Of a DNA stretch of 43,944 nt, positions 30,001-41,799 are shown in pieces. Both the position numbers and the translations under genes were made by a program. The stretch is taken from positions 1 through 43,944 of the forward strand of contig JANSLP010000271.1 of the NCBI GenBank assembly GCA_029298735.1. The letters run 5' to 3'. How positions within the stretch are numbered: the first letter of the stretch is position 1; every line of letters begins with the position of its first letter. This stretch comes from Ophiostoma sp. CBS 140.51. Its lineage: Eukaryota; Ascomycota; Sordariomycetes; Ophiostomatales; Ophiostomataceae. A model generated the notes under the pieces. That model ran no database searches, was not told where the DNA came from, and saw only the letters and a program-made list of their open reading frames with translations.

Positions 30001-33000
30001 GCTGCTGCTGTTCCGCAAGTTGGACTGCTGGACAGGGGCCGAGTAAAAGTTAAACTCTTGGCCGTAGAAACCGTCCATATCGTTGGCAAGAGCCTCGGCG
30101 TTGGCTTCGGCGATAATAGCGTCGTCGTCGAGGTCATAGTCGTCCATGTCCTGCGTGTACGCGCCAGTGTCGTCGTCAAAGTCGTACTGGTAGTCCATGT
30201 CGCGCTCACTCGTAAATGCGTAGGCCAGGTGAGCGGCGGAACCAGGCAGACCGGACAGACCGGCCAAATCACCATGAGGACCCAGAACTTGTTCCGCGGT
30301 GGCGACGGGCGACGATGCGTCGATAATGCTCTCTTCTGGGCCAAGGCTCAACCCCTGCAGACCCAGACCGGTGCCTCTGATATCATCCATATCAAAGGTC
30401 GGGGGCGAACTGGTCGGCTCGGGCGAGAAGCGGGTCGAGGATGAGTCGCGGCGGAACTTACCCGACGCAGCAGCCTTGTAAGCAGCGGCGGCCAGGGCAG
30501 CTTGGTACGCATCAACACGCTCAGCGTCGGTCATGATTGGCGGTAGCTGGCGACGCAAGGCCGTCAAGGAGTCTTCGCTCTTGCGGGCCGATGCAAACTG
30601 TGAGGACAGCATGGGCATCGATGGCGAGCCAGTGCTTTGGTTGTCGCTGTGCATCGAGGTCGCCCGTCCGTTCAGTCCGTTTCTACCAGACGCCAATGCC
30701 ATGCCAGCGACACTCATCGATGTGTGTGCAGTCGACTCGGCACCCTGTGACTTGTCGGACATTTCAGATGAGGGTACATCCGACTCGCGCGGGCCGGAGC
30801 CCGAGGCAGCCTCAATAGCGGCAGCCATAGCAGCGCGTTGAGCAGCCTGAGCGGCAGCAAAAGCGCCCGGGATGGGCCGACCATATTGGTCAGTGTCGTC
30901 GATATCAAAGATGGACTCGTCAAACGCAGCACCCGAAGATTCTGGCTGGCCAAAATCGAGCTCATCAACCAGACCCTGATCGTAGTAGAGGTCGTCGCCA
31001 TGCGAGTCGCCCGCAGCAGGGGGTTGCGGCTGCACGTTGGGCATTGCTGGAACCTCTTGGTCGATTGCCGGGGTCTGCTGCGGCTGGAAGGTGACCGTCG
31101 TCTCGGCCGTATGAAGGTCGTCATCGTACTGGCCCATGTCCTCGTAGTAGTCGTCATCGCCACCGCAATCATCGCCGTTGAACTGGTTGTCGTCTTCTTC
31201 ATAGCTTGCGTGTACATTGTTAAAAGAAGACGAGTGCTGGATTCCGAGGTCGTCGACGCTTGTGTCCTCTCCTGCTCCAGCGACCGCTCCATCATCATCC
31301 GTGACCTCGTTGTCGCCGTAACCAGGCACCTTCGTGTTCATCATCATGCCAAGATTGCCCTGGGCATCGAGGGGCGAAAGCGACGTGGCAGAGGGAGGGT
31401 TCAGGTCAGGAGTAGCATCCATGGTGACGGCAAAACCAATAGCGCGGCCAGCAGCATCGCGCGGTGTAGGCACAACACCAGCACTGGTCGGGCTGACAAG
31501 TGACGAGGCAGGGTTGGAGCGCTGGAACACGAAGCCAGCGAAATTTTCTTGGTCGTTGTCAGGGTCTACACCCTCGGGGTCGTCGTCTTCGGGCTCGATC
31601 CGCAGAGTAGGTTCGTCGTCACCGCCGCCGAGTGTCCTGTGCATGTTGCTGCCCCCGAGTGCCTTGTTCATGTTGCTGCCGCCGCCACCCAGACTCAGCC
31701 GACTGAGGCCCACCTCGGGAACGTCGTCTTCGTCGTCCAGTCCACCATACGGTATATCCTCCTCTTCGTACTCGTCCTCTTGACGGAACAGGTGGGCGTC
31801 GTCTTCTTCGTACTCGTTGTCGGCATTGACACCCGGGATCCGCTCTTCAAGGCCGTCATCGTCCATCATGGCGTCATAATCAAAACCGTCCTCGTCGAAA
31901 TCGTCAAAGCGTGAGTCGCGCGGGCCCATGCCACCATCATCAGAGTCGCCACCACTGGTCGCCTTCTTTTCGGCCTGCTTTTGGCGGTGGCGCTCCTCGA
32001 GCATCATCTCCTCGCTGGCGGAGCCAATCATGAAACTGAAACGGGAGGAGGTACTCTTCATATGCTTGGGCAGGCCAGTCGCGGCAGAGACAGACATCGA
32101 GGCCACAGACGCGGGCGTCGTGGCCGAGGTCGAGGGGAGGCTGCCCGTATTGTTGTTTGTGCTGTTAGTGTTAGGAAGCAGGTCGTCCGACAAGGATACA
32201 TTGCGAGAACGTGTGGTGCCTGTAGAGGGCGACGATTTCAGGATAGACGCGACATCGGTCGAGGCGACACGCGAGCGTGTGGAATTGGACGCGGTGCGCA
32301 CAGAGGATGAGGAAGGGCCGTCGTCACCACTGGTGGTTGGTCGGTCGGGCAGGGGCTTCTCGTCAAAGGAAAGGGTGCGGTTCTCCTGAAGAGTCTGAAG
32401 AGTCTGCAGGGTATTTTGGGAGGGCATGCGGATGGGGCCCCCACGCAATTCCGCTACAGACTGAGGTTGTGATTGTTGTTGTCCTTGGCTTTGTCCCTGC
32501 CCCTGTGCTTGTCCCTGTTTCGAGATAGGGGCCACATAATTTTGTGTTGCATCTGGTGTAACGGACGAATTTCTGCTGGACGGGTAGGAAGAGGAGGATG
32601 ACGTCTGCTGGGTCGTCGAGTGAGACAGTTGTGCGGAGCTTGTGTCCATCGGCCTCAGCTGCGGGGTTGATGCGGCGTCGCGGGCTTCAGCTGAACTCGA
32701 GGAAAGAGAAGGAGGAGGGTGAGGGAGGTTGTTGGGGATCTGCGGTGTGTTCGGTGCCTGTTTGTTGGTAGGACTGGTCGTCGCCGAGTTGGGTCGAGGG
32801 CTGCCACCGGCGTTGGCAATAGCAGCCATAGCCGCTGCGGCAGCTGCCGACTGAGTGGCCGTGGGCGCATCGGTGGGAACAACACGGCGTGGTCCGGGAG
32901 CACTAAAATCGTGAACGCGCGTGCCGCGGATAGGGACATAGACAGGTCCATCGGCATTAGCCGTCGACATGCCAGCCATATCGGCGCCGCCCGCACCCGT

Positions 33001-34113
33001 CTTGCGGCGGCCGAGTAAAGTAGACACGGGGTTTTTCCGCAGAAACGGCAGACTCTTCTTCGTTCGGGCGTTGGCAGCCGCCGCCGCACTGGCCGCACTG
33101 CTGCTTGCCGTTGTGTGGACACTGCTAGAGCTGTGGTTGTATGCCTCGTTGGCGATGTTGGCGGCCGTGGCTGCTGCTGCTGCCGCCGCCGCTGCGGACG
33201 ACTTGAGGTCTGTGGGTGTGACAAAAGACGATGCCGACTTGCTGCCTGACCTCGGGTCCTTGTTGCCGTTGGCTGCTTGTGCTGATAGGTATTGTCGTGT
33301 TGCCAGGTTCGTGTTGATCGGAGGTGGAGGTGGCTTCGAGCGGGACATGCGTCTCTCGGGCGTGCCGTAAATGGGAGGTGGGGACATGGTCGTGGCTGTT
33401 GGCGATGTTGCCGTGTTGGACATGGACGAGGATGGCCGCTTCGATGCATTGACTGTTGCTGCCGTTGCTGCTGCCGTAGATAGATCCTGCCGCCGGAGAT
33501 TCGCCAGTGCCACGCCGCCAATAAAGCCAGACTCGCTCGTTCTCCCCGGCTGTTGAGGAGAGGGTTCGTTGATCTGGGGAGGGGAGTAGACGCGTGGTGT
33601 CGATTGCACGGTGGGTTGTGCCGTCGACTGTGGAGGCGGCGGCGGTCGTCGGTTGCCGAGCGAGGTCGAGGGCGCGGAGTAGGATACGCCAGGAGGGGGG
33701 ATATGGTTCGAGTTCAAGTTGGAGGAGGCGGACGCGTCGCCGAGGAATTCGTAGTTGGCGTCGGACGATACCGTCATAACTGACGCGACGCGGGTAATTG
33801 GTGGCAGAGATGGCGGCATGTTGGACGCAGGCGAGACTGTATTTGATGATGGCGTGACTGCTGTATTCGCCATCATGTTTGCCGTGGCAGCCGCCGAAGC
33901 AGCTCCTGCTGTGCCGCCCATGCTGCCGCTCGAGAGCGGCCTCTGTTGTTGTGGTGCCTGTGGCTGCGGAACGACTGTGTGATAAACTTGCTGCTTGTTG
34001 TCTTGCAGACCAGCCGTTTCCCAGGCTGCCAATTGGCCGTCGGTGCCGGGTGGTATTGGGGACGTCGGTGTCGAGTTCGACGGCCCTCGTCGATGGTGAA
34101 ATCGGGAGAACAT
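28603..34113 (-). CDS. Very large, mostly disordered Ser/Pro/Gln/Asp-rich protein
   Basis: One uninterrupted minus-strand frame from the ATG at 34113 encodes 1836 residues. The frame stays open to 34326 but has no earlier ATG. Most of the protein is low complexity: Ala/Ser/Pro tracts, an acidic middle (YEEDDAHLFRQEDEYEEED), ten Asn (29971-30000) and 13 Gln (28837-28875). Short ordered-looking blocks stand out: FLRKNPVSTLLGRRKT, SRFSFMIGSASEEMMLEERH, YDAMMDDDGLEERIPGVNA, FDESIFDIDDTDQYGRPIPG, LRRQLPPIMTDAERVDAYQ and a C-terminal coiled-coil-like Gln/Leu/Glu helix. No signal peptide or membrane segment is visible. These blocks look conserved in a way typical of Pezizomycotina scaffold or polarity proteins; the function is unknown to me. 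Confidence 0.85.
28837..28875. repeat. CTG/CAG microsatellite (13 Gln)
   Basis: Thirteen consecutive Gln codons (CAG with two CAA) on the minus strand inside the large gene, next to a Gln/Leu-rich helix. Prone to length change. Confidence 0.85.
29971..30000. repeat. GTT/AAC microsatellite (10 Asn)
   Basis: Ten uninterrupted AAC (Asn) codons on the minus strand, with AGC (Ser) codons on the N-terminal side, inside the large gene. A pure trinucleotide array is likely to be polymorphic. Confidence 0.9.
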
Positions 34114-35922
34114 GGTCTTGTTCGAGAAGGGAAAGGAGGGGAAACAAGAAACGTGGACTCGATAACGATAATAATCGATAGTCGAAAAGAAAAAGAAAAA
34201 AAAAGAAACGAAAAAATGGCAATATTTCCGGAGAAAATGACGAAGCCCGAATGGGAAATCCGCCAAGACGACAGCGTGCGACGCCGTTCGGGATGACGAT
34301 GGGGTCGACCCAGAGACACGAGTCAAAGCTCGTTCAAAGATAGGACAGAACGCGCTGGATGGTCGATGATCCGTTTATCGGTTGCTTGTTTTGCTTGGAC
34401 ACAGGACAAATCCTCCAGAATGCAGGACAGGGCTTCACTCAGGAAACACGAGCAGGGCTGTGTGCATTCGTGCCTGCCTTGTCGCCTGTCGTCCTGCAGT
34501 TTTTCTGTGCGCCCGTTGCTGTCTTTGTTCGCCTGGTTTGCTCTGCTGGGGGTTCTCGTATTTTGTTGATCCAGGTGGGCTGTGGCTTGTCGCGATGCCC
34601 ACCTTTATTTTAGGTCGGTCGTCCCCTCGAGGTGTAGCGCGGTCGAGGATTCAGGAGACTTGAGTGAAGGAAGGCGCGGTGCATGTCGCAGTTGCTGTCG
34701 CTGCTGCTGGGCTTTAAACTTTTCGAAAAGCAGGAAAGAGCAGGAAAGGAGGTTGATGGCGAAAATAGGAAACAAGGAAAGCCAAGCTGTGTTGCGCTCC
34801 TTCCTTTTCTCCTCGTGTTGCCAGATTCCTCACAGTTTCGCCGCACAGCGTCGTATTGGGGACGCAGCAATCCAACGCAATCCCAACGACTCCGTTTCTT
34901 CTTCAGCGCCTCTTTGCTGGCGAGCTGGCGTGCAAGTTTGGCGTTGGCAGGCATAGCGAGCGACCAATGGGGAAAGCGTGTGGAAGTGTCAGCTCGAGAG
35001 AAGGAAAGAGCGAGAAAGTGAAAATAGTGGGGCGCTTGCTGGGGGTTCCATCAGGCTCTCGTTCCAGCAAAGTCTCTCGCGCAATGGCCCCAGCGGGCTG
35101 CCAAATACGAGCCGTCCACAGCAACTGACAGCGTGTCGGAGCGTGCAGTTAACGCTAAGAACTGCCTGCCCAGGCGCGCAGTAAGCCTGTAAATTGGTTA
35201 AATTTAGAACCAGAAGTGGGCTTCTGAAATTGAGATCCTTCCCCGCGTCCGCGTTCTTAAGCAGCGACTTTAGGCTACGGGGTACAAGCTGTGTATTAAC
35301 AGTGAGTGACCTTAACAAAAGATATCAGCAGCCAAAATCGCGTCTAAATCTTTGCTTCTTTTCAGCCGCGTACTCATAGTCTACGGTCCAGTCATACACG
35401 GTCATGATTGACTACACGGCCTTGCCCAATGTACACAATACACGGGCACTAAAAGCTCGATGATCCGTACAGCCCGTTTCCTAAACACATGACGGGAAAA
35501 CAGTGATACCAAAGTCTCTGTTCACATGTTCGAAAGAGTCTAGCCTTGCCAAACAGCCCAAGCAAAGTGCGCAAGAAAAGTAACAAGCCCGCCACGTGTG
35601 ACTCGTCTTATCAAAATCAAATCTCCGTTTCTTTGCTCCGTCTCTTCGGGCTTTTACCGTGGCCAGCTAGCTCAGCGCCCTGTGCACCCGACAAGGACAT
35701 GGTGAGTTGGACAATAAACTGGTCTCGTCTGGAGTTGTCTGTGTTTTCGAGAATAAACATGAAAGTGAAACATTGCATTCGTAAATCGTAAGTATCATAA
35801 CGTAAATGCCGTGTGTAAATAAAGATATTCCCTGAAATCCAGTGTACAAACGCCACCATCACCAAATCAAAATCAAAATCAAATAAATCAAAAAATCTTC
35901 ATCTCTTCAAAAACTGGCAATA
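34114..35922. other. Long upstream region of the large gene, no separate gene seen
   Basis: The first 200 bases are probably 5' leader, with an A/G-rich run at 34186-34214 on the plus strand. Several short overlapping ORFs occur at 34359-35318, but their sequences are Ser/Cys/Arg-rich with no consistent frame and no family pattern. The last part (about 35800-35922) is likely the 3' region of the next gene, with repeated AAATCAAAATC. Confidence 0.5.
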
Positions 35923-38900
35923 TCACTGATGGGGACGGTATTCTTCGTTATGAGAGCCTTCATATCCGCCATAAGACGGGTAGTATCCAGATGCCGCGCC
36001 TTGTTGGCTCCCCGAGGCCACCGTATCATAAGGTACCGTCTCGATTGGCGGCAAAGACATGCCCGCATGCCCTTGCGAGCTCTGTGGTGCGCCGGCGACA
36101 GTCCACGGTACTTTGTTGTAATAGTCTGACGTCTCGTGCTGGCCATACTGGGAATAGCGAGGGCTTGCCATGTGCGCGCCGATGTCCGTTCCTGGCAAGG
36201 GAGGTCCGCCAGAATGCCCGTAGTGGCCGTAGTGGCCCTGATGTCCGGTGCTCCCATGAGCTGCATTTGCTTGCTGCGGCATGCCAGACGCATATGGAGC
36301 CTCATGCGGTGACTGCATCATGTTCATCTGAAGAGCACTCGGCGTCAATGGAACGTGATTCGATGAGCTTGGTGCAAGATCCGGTTGGTGGGAGCTGCCT
36401 GGCTGTGGAGCAGGCTGCAAAGACGGCAATGACTGTTTCTCAGAATGCGAGGGTGTCTTCTTTGATGACCGTTTCGAGCGGGATCCCCGCGAAGAGTGCT
36501 GTGAAGGCGGACCCATGGGCTTTGCGCGCTGTGAGGGGCGCGCGTGGGATCCTTTTTGAGTTTGCGATGCGTATGGACTTGTCTGAGCCTCTTGGTACAT
36601 GTGCGGTGACTGCAAAGACCCCGATGGTTGCTGCCCAAACGGTGCTTGATCAGGCAAGGGTTGCGTCAACACATATGGCAATCTCTGCATGAGGGATGCT
36701 TCTGTGATCGGTACACCACGCATGTAAGAGTTGCTACTGGCAGCGTCTGCGGCTGCTGTTGAGTCGCCTGTGTATCCGTCGTACGGCGTTCCTGACAATC
36801 CAGCCGGCGATTGTTGTAGAGGCGGATCCGAGTACAGCACGTCAGGCGGCAATCCATACCGGTGACCTCCATTGTCCGATAACGACTGCTGTGGAGTATG
36901 GAAATCTCCTGAAAGTGAGGATAGAATTGTTGTCGAGCCCGTTATGGAAGACAAATCCGCTGCTGGGTTTGTAAGGTTACCGGGGCCATACAAACTGACG
37001 TATGTTTGGAACGTTATTCTCACAACGCGCTTCAGCTGTTCTTGTACATCCTCCGGGCTGTCGTCGAGGTTCACTTCCTTTTGTTGCATCTTGAACCCTA
37101 AGATTTGTTGAAATGTATCAACAAACTGCTGTGGCCCATCTAGGTTTTGCGAGACAACTGTCGGTATCGCTGCATCGTACACTTTCAACAGTTGTGTTAG
37201 CAAATTTCTTCCCAAACATGACTGTGACTTGCCTCTTCGTCACATTTTTCTCCCACCCTTTTTGCTCCCAGCTTCTTTGATTCCAATTTTCAAAGACTTA
37301 CGTGGTGTCCCTGGCTCACTGATATCTGGGAAGAGGATTCGCCAGATATCAAACCACCGCTCAAACTTGTGCTTTTCCTGGTTCTTCTTGTGATTCTGTC
37401 GCTCCAATTCCGCCCACTGCGCCTCGCTGATCCCTTCTTTCAACGATGGGTCGCCCCTCCGGCAGGGCTCCTCTCGCTGTCGGTGCTTCGTCAACTCGTG
37501 AGCGCAGGAGGGCTTACTCGATCCATGAAAAATGTGGTAGCAACGGTCGCACTGGACTGGCGTGTGTTTTCTCTTCAAATGCTCCCTGTGGGTACAAAAT
37601 CATGGTCAGTAGATGTCCAACAACAACATTTTAGGCAGCGTAGAACCAGGCTCTCCATGAAAATGACTCCATACGTACTTTAGTCGCTGGATGCTTTTGA
37701 AGCCAGGACCAGCACATGCACGGTACGTGTCCTTTCGGGATGATGCCGGAGTCAGGTGCTGGATGCCGTACTTGTTTGGGTCGTACTTGTGAAAGGGGCA
37801 TGCTAATAGCAACTGCTCTGCCTCCTGGGGTAGTCCCAAAAAGCCAGGAGTGTCGTCGCCACCTTCCTCGTCGTCGTATTCACCCTGGTCGTTGTCCGAG
37901 TCGGAATTGCGCTGCCTCTTTCTGGCGGTCTGTCTTCCGCCTCGGTTGCCGCGAGTTGATCCTGTAATGCCATTGCCGGCACTTGTACTGCCTCCAGCGC
38001 CACCAGCGTCAACAGGGTTCGCCGGCTCGATTTGCCAATTGTCGATCTTGTCTTGCAACGACTTCCTCATCAATCTGTGAAGATGTGGTATCAAATATAC
38101 CGCAAGACGAACGTCTCCATCCAACCCGGCAAGAATAGCAATGTCGAGACTGTCAAGCTCAATATTTCGGTCGCTAAATTCACTGCCCCAATCGCTCTCC
38201 TCGGTGTCTCCGCTGTCGTCCTCGTCTGCGTCCTCCCCCTCATCTTCGTCGTCGTCTTCATCAGCATCGACGCCAAGATCATTCTCGGGGCCGGCAATAG
38301 GCCTGCCGGAAGACAGGGATTGGCATACTTGGCTGCGCCGTAACAGGAATGGGCTCGCCGCCATGCCTTCGTTGCTTAGTCGATTCAATTCTCCGAACGC
38401 CGATCTTGGTCTAGTCGACGGTCCGTTAGTATCAATTTCAAAACACAAGAAACCACCCCTTTATATGCCTGTTTTTATATGCTCTTTTGCCGAATACATA
38501 CCCGCTTTCCGATCCGCTTTCTGATCCGCTCTCTGAGGACGAGTCATCACTGTCGTCAGACGTGCTCCCTTTCGGAATGTCTTTCTCGCGGTGTGACTGC
38601 ATCGGCGCAGCAAAGCTGCTGATGGATGAGGCGAATGATGTCGACATCTCAGTGATGGGGGTTGACGATCTTGATATCTCGCTCTCGACACCAGACAGGT
38701 GACTGTCCGCAGCATGTCTTTCAACCGGTACGGATAATCCCGCTTTATGCTTTTGTGACCCGCCAAGGTGCATAGAGAGCAGAGATGATGCACGCAACTG
38801 CGTAGAAGAAGACAGCCGTTTCTCTTCTGGCTTCGATGAGAAGTCCACCAAGCTTGTTTTCTTCGTGCCGGAGGTCGGAGGGATTTGCTTCATGCTGTCA

Positions 38901-38950
38901 CACACCGCTAGACGATGCGGGGACATCTTGTTTTGCGAACCCATGGACAT
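35923..38950 (-). CDS. C2H2-type nuclear protein of the large Pezizomycotina family
   Basis: Four exons (38950-38502, 38410-37679, 37585-37302, 37232-35923) encode 924 residues; introns are 91, 93 and 69 bp. Residues 1-150 are Ser-rich, followed by an acidic stretch (DADEDDDEDEGEDADEDDSG) and a basic RQTARKRQR likely nuclear signal. The core begins LLACPFHKYDPNKYG, continues GFKSIQRLKEHLKRKHTPVQCDRCYHIF and ends FDIWRILFPDISEPGTP, the familiar layout of fungal proteins with a degenerate C2H2 pair before an IW.ILFP segment. The C-terminal 430 residues are Gln/Ser/Pro/Tyr-rich and disordered. Such proteins are presumed DNA-binding, but targets are unknown. The third acceptor (GAAGAG) was chosen because it alone keeps frame. 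Confidence 0.85.
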
Positions 38951-39344
38951 ACAGAACGATCATGCGTGTTCCAGAAGATCAAGTCTGTGCAATGATCCGA
39001 TGACAAGTGGAATGATATGACGAGTAGAGCCGGCCGGTAGGAGTAGGAGTCCACCAGTGTCAAGATCTTGACAATATCAAGTCATGATGCCAACGGAGGG
39101 ACAGAGAGGAGAGTTTTTCAACTCCTCTCGCAAGGTCTTCCCTGACCAGATGAGCTATCAAGTCTCTTTGCATCGCGTTATTCTCGTCTCAACTCCACGC
39201 TGTCGCCCTTTCGTCAAGATAGCTTTTGTGCTATTCTGATCCATTTTAGTCGATGGTCTCAACTCCTCAATTGACGCTTGCTTTGTTGTCTCAAGCTTCA
39301 CAATTGGTGATCTTTCGGCGTCAACTTCACCTCACCTGCGTCTT

Positions 39345-39358
39345 GACGCAGTTGCGTC
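39345..39358. promoter_or_regulatory. Palindrome GACGCA-GT-TGCGTC, copy 1
   Basis: Six-base arms around GT, 395 bases before the ATG of the C2H2 gene. The 14-base core is identical to the centre of the longer palindrome at 39768-39793. Confidence 0.4.
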
Positions 39359-39767
39359 GATGAACCGGTGGCCAGCCAAGCACAAACTTGCCTAGCTCAG
39401 CCAGCGTGGCCGAAAAGAAACCCACATGGTAGGATATGTGCGAACGGTCTGCACAACAATGAGTCTAAGTCGTATCCTGTCTGATGCCCTTTGTCAATAG
39501 CACAGAATCACCCCGAGGGCGGCTCGTCGAGCTTGACCAACAAAGGCGAGATATGCGCTCAATGGGGCCAAAGGGGCCAGATGGGCCGCACATTTTTAGA
39601 ACAAAAAGGACGTGTGATGAGTTCCAAACCCAAAAAGTTCAAAGGCTTTGACCCATTCACGACGTCGAAGGGTTTTCTTGGTGGTGGTTGATTCTTAGCT
39701 CACGAACTCACGTAGCCTTGCTTGTGTGCAGCGTCGAGGGCAGTTCCTGAGTGGTCGGGTTGGATGC

Positions 39768-39793
39768 AGTTTTGACGCAGTTGCGTCAAAACT
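39768..39793. promoter_or_regulatory. 26-bp palindrome with the same core, copy 2
   Basis: Arms AGTTTTGACGCA and TGCGTCAAAACT flank GT, giving 12 perfect base pairs. The half-site TGACGCA resembles bZIP (ATF/CREB-like) targets. Function is inferred only from symmetry and repetition. Confidence 0.45.
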
Positions 39794-40548
39794 CAGCTGC
39801 GCGAGACGAAATGGACAAATCGGAGAGCTTGATTTCACAGCTCCGCATATTGTCTTCTCGCAAACTTCTTTGCAAAATTTGCATCGCGAGCAAATGCAAT
39901 CAGTCACCGCGGTTTCCGAGTCCAGAAGGTAGCAGACTTCTGCTAGGGCGGGGATCGGAGCCGCCGAGCAAAATAAGCGATTGTGTTGTTGTTTCCCCCT
40001 CTCGGCCGTTTGAGAATATCGTGTGCCAACACAGTGTTTCTCTTGTCCGCGTTCCAACATGCTGATGTTTCCCAAAACATAATCCAGGCATCTTGTCATG
40101 CTACCGCAGCGCCGCTGCTCTTGCTATGACAGTGCCAACCAATCTGCCGGTTCTTGCAAGCCCACTTGTTAATGGAAAGGGCCCGGGATTTGACCTCAGT
40201 GCTGCGCTGGTCCCAACGTCGTGTTCATTCATGCCCAGCACACCACCTGATCGGTTGCTTGTCATCAAGGACAATTCCAGCATTTTGTATCCGTTCGGCT
40301 TGGCTTGCCAGAGTCCGGCATCGCTCTCGTTCGTGGGAGAATGGAGTCAGTGGGTCTGCTCATTGCTGTAATCTCTAGCTGTTTGCGTGGGTGCACGCGT
40401 TCACGCGCATGGGGCGCGTCTTTTCGTTGATCAACAACAAAATATCACCATCGCACTATCCCCTCCGTATTCCCGTTAACACTGAGGTCTGTTGAAACTT
40501 GAAGGCAATTCTGACATTGTTTTGGCAAGTCCGTCGGGTACCTTTGCA

Positions 40549-40863
40549 TCAGGATTCACCAAAAAGAGCATTCACGTTACCATGAACCAAAGTTCGGATT
40601 AGGGTGCCGTGGCCCACCTCATTTCTTTGAACTTTGGCGACGCCGTTTTGAAAAACACCCTCTTTCGGCTCTGTTATCATTCCGATGTTCACATGAACCT
40701 GCTCGGGTCCCGGGAGGTGGCCATCAATGGGCCATTTGCCAGCTGGCAAACCAGCGCTGGGCCTCTCAGCTCCATTTCCGACGCCAGAGGCCCAAGTAAA
40801 GTCTGTGATATTCTCCGAGGAAGAGGCTGCATAAATGGGTGTGCTGTGCTCCGTTTGGGACAT
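40549..40863 (-). CDS. Possible small protein, 104 residues
   Basis: A minus-strand ORF starts MSQTEHSTPIYAASSSENIT and includes FTWASGVGNG, GKWPIDGHLPGPEQVHVNIG and VGHGTLIRTLVHGNVNALFG. Composition is even and protein-like, without low complexity, and the upstream minus-strand sequence is A/C-rich with a TATTTAA about 150 bases before the ATG, which looks like a real promoter. No family recognised and no signal peptide. It could also be a chance ORF. Confidence 0.45.
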   Translation of the reverse strand: MSQTEHSTPIYAASSSENITDFTWASGVGNGAERPSAGLPAGKWPIDGHLPGPEQVHVNIGMITEPKEGVFQNGVAKVQRNEVGHGTLIRTLVHGNVNALFGES

Positions 40864-41799
40864 CGTCTTAGTATCGGTTGTGAGAGTTGAGTGGTCATAT
40901 CCCGAGTTGTTGAAATGATATTGTCACGGAGAATAGATTGTGATGGAAGTTGTTTAGGGGTTAGAATTGATGGGGCAATACCATGCTGCAAAAACGTGCC
41001 CGCCCACGGCCGAAACATTAAATAGGGAAGGGCCGACCCAGCAAGTCTAGGATATTTTCCATTTAGGAAACCATATCGTGCTTTTTGTGCAGCCCCACCT
41101 AGAAAGAAGGCGCGTTGGAGTGGAAAAACGCTCGGTGAAGGAAGGAACGATGGTCGCTCCTGGCCGCGTTTCTAGCTCATGTTTATCGATCGTATGGCCC
41201 AGCGTCGGTCCCGGGAAACCCCTTGCCCGGTCGTCACTGCCACAAATATACGTCGACAGTAGTTCCTTCCAGCTCTGCAAGATGATAGTCAAACCTTCCT
41301 CTTTGTGTCCTTCAAAGCACAATCAAGATACAACGCACCTTCCCATTATCAACATCACAATTCCCGTGGCCAAGGCAATGGCGCCACGTCAATACCAGAA
41401 ACACATCATGTCTCTCTAACCAACAGATGCTACGAAGCATGCATTTTGGGCTATATCAAGCCCCAGGGGCAGTCATCACAGGGACGTGGCTTCCCGACTG
41501 ACATCGCTACCGACACTCGATACCCTTTTACACCTTCCATCGTCAAGAATGTTGGAAACCAGAGAGGAACGCAGCTTCCTCCTGTCCGTTGCTGCTTTAA
41601 GTCTCACAGTTGATCAGGAAAGCGTTGCTAGATGGCCGAGATGTTCATCATCAAACATCACCTCTGAAGACCTCGATCTCATCTTTCAACACTCAATCTT
41701 CTCGACATCATCCTAGAAACCATCCTTAGACCACCATCTGACCTACCTACGAACACCTAGAGCCCTACATTCATTCCCTCGATTTTCTTTTTGACCAGC
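40864..41799. other. Intergenic and 5' leader of the flavoprotein oxidase gene
   Basis: Contains the divergent upstream regions of the small ORF and the oxidase gene. The last 150 bases are C/T-rich (CTGACCTACCTACGAACACC), like leaders of expressed fungal genes. No other gene seen. Confidence 0.5.

Larger units (their letters stand above)
38951..40548. other. Upstream region of the C2H2 gene, no gene seen
   Basis: About 1.6 kb without convincing coding sequence. It holds two related palindromes (39345-39358 and 39768-39793) sharing GACGCAGTTGCGTC. Short ORFs (for example 39695-40099 minus) are not protein-like. Confidence 0.5.

Noticed and set aside
30838..31503. 221-residue plus-strand ORF opposite the large gene
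   Set aside because: Val/Ile-rich antisense of Asp/Asn codons; no start context or family pattern.
34114..34326. Extension of the large protein upstream of its ATG
   Set aside because: The frame is open but lacks an ATG, and the sequence (poly-Phe, basic) looks like translated leader.
34359..35318. Several overlapping short ORFs upstream of the large gene
   Set aside because: Frames compete on both strands, composition is not protein-like, and no domain is recognisable.
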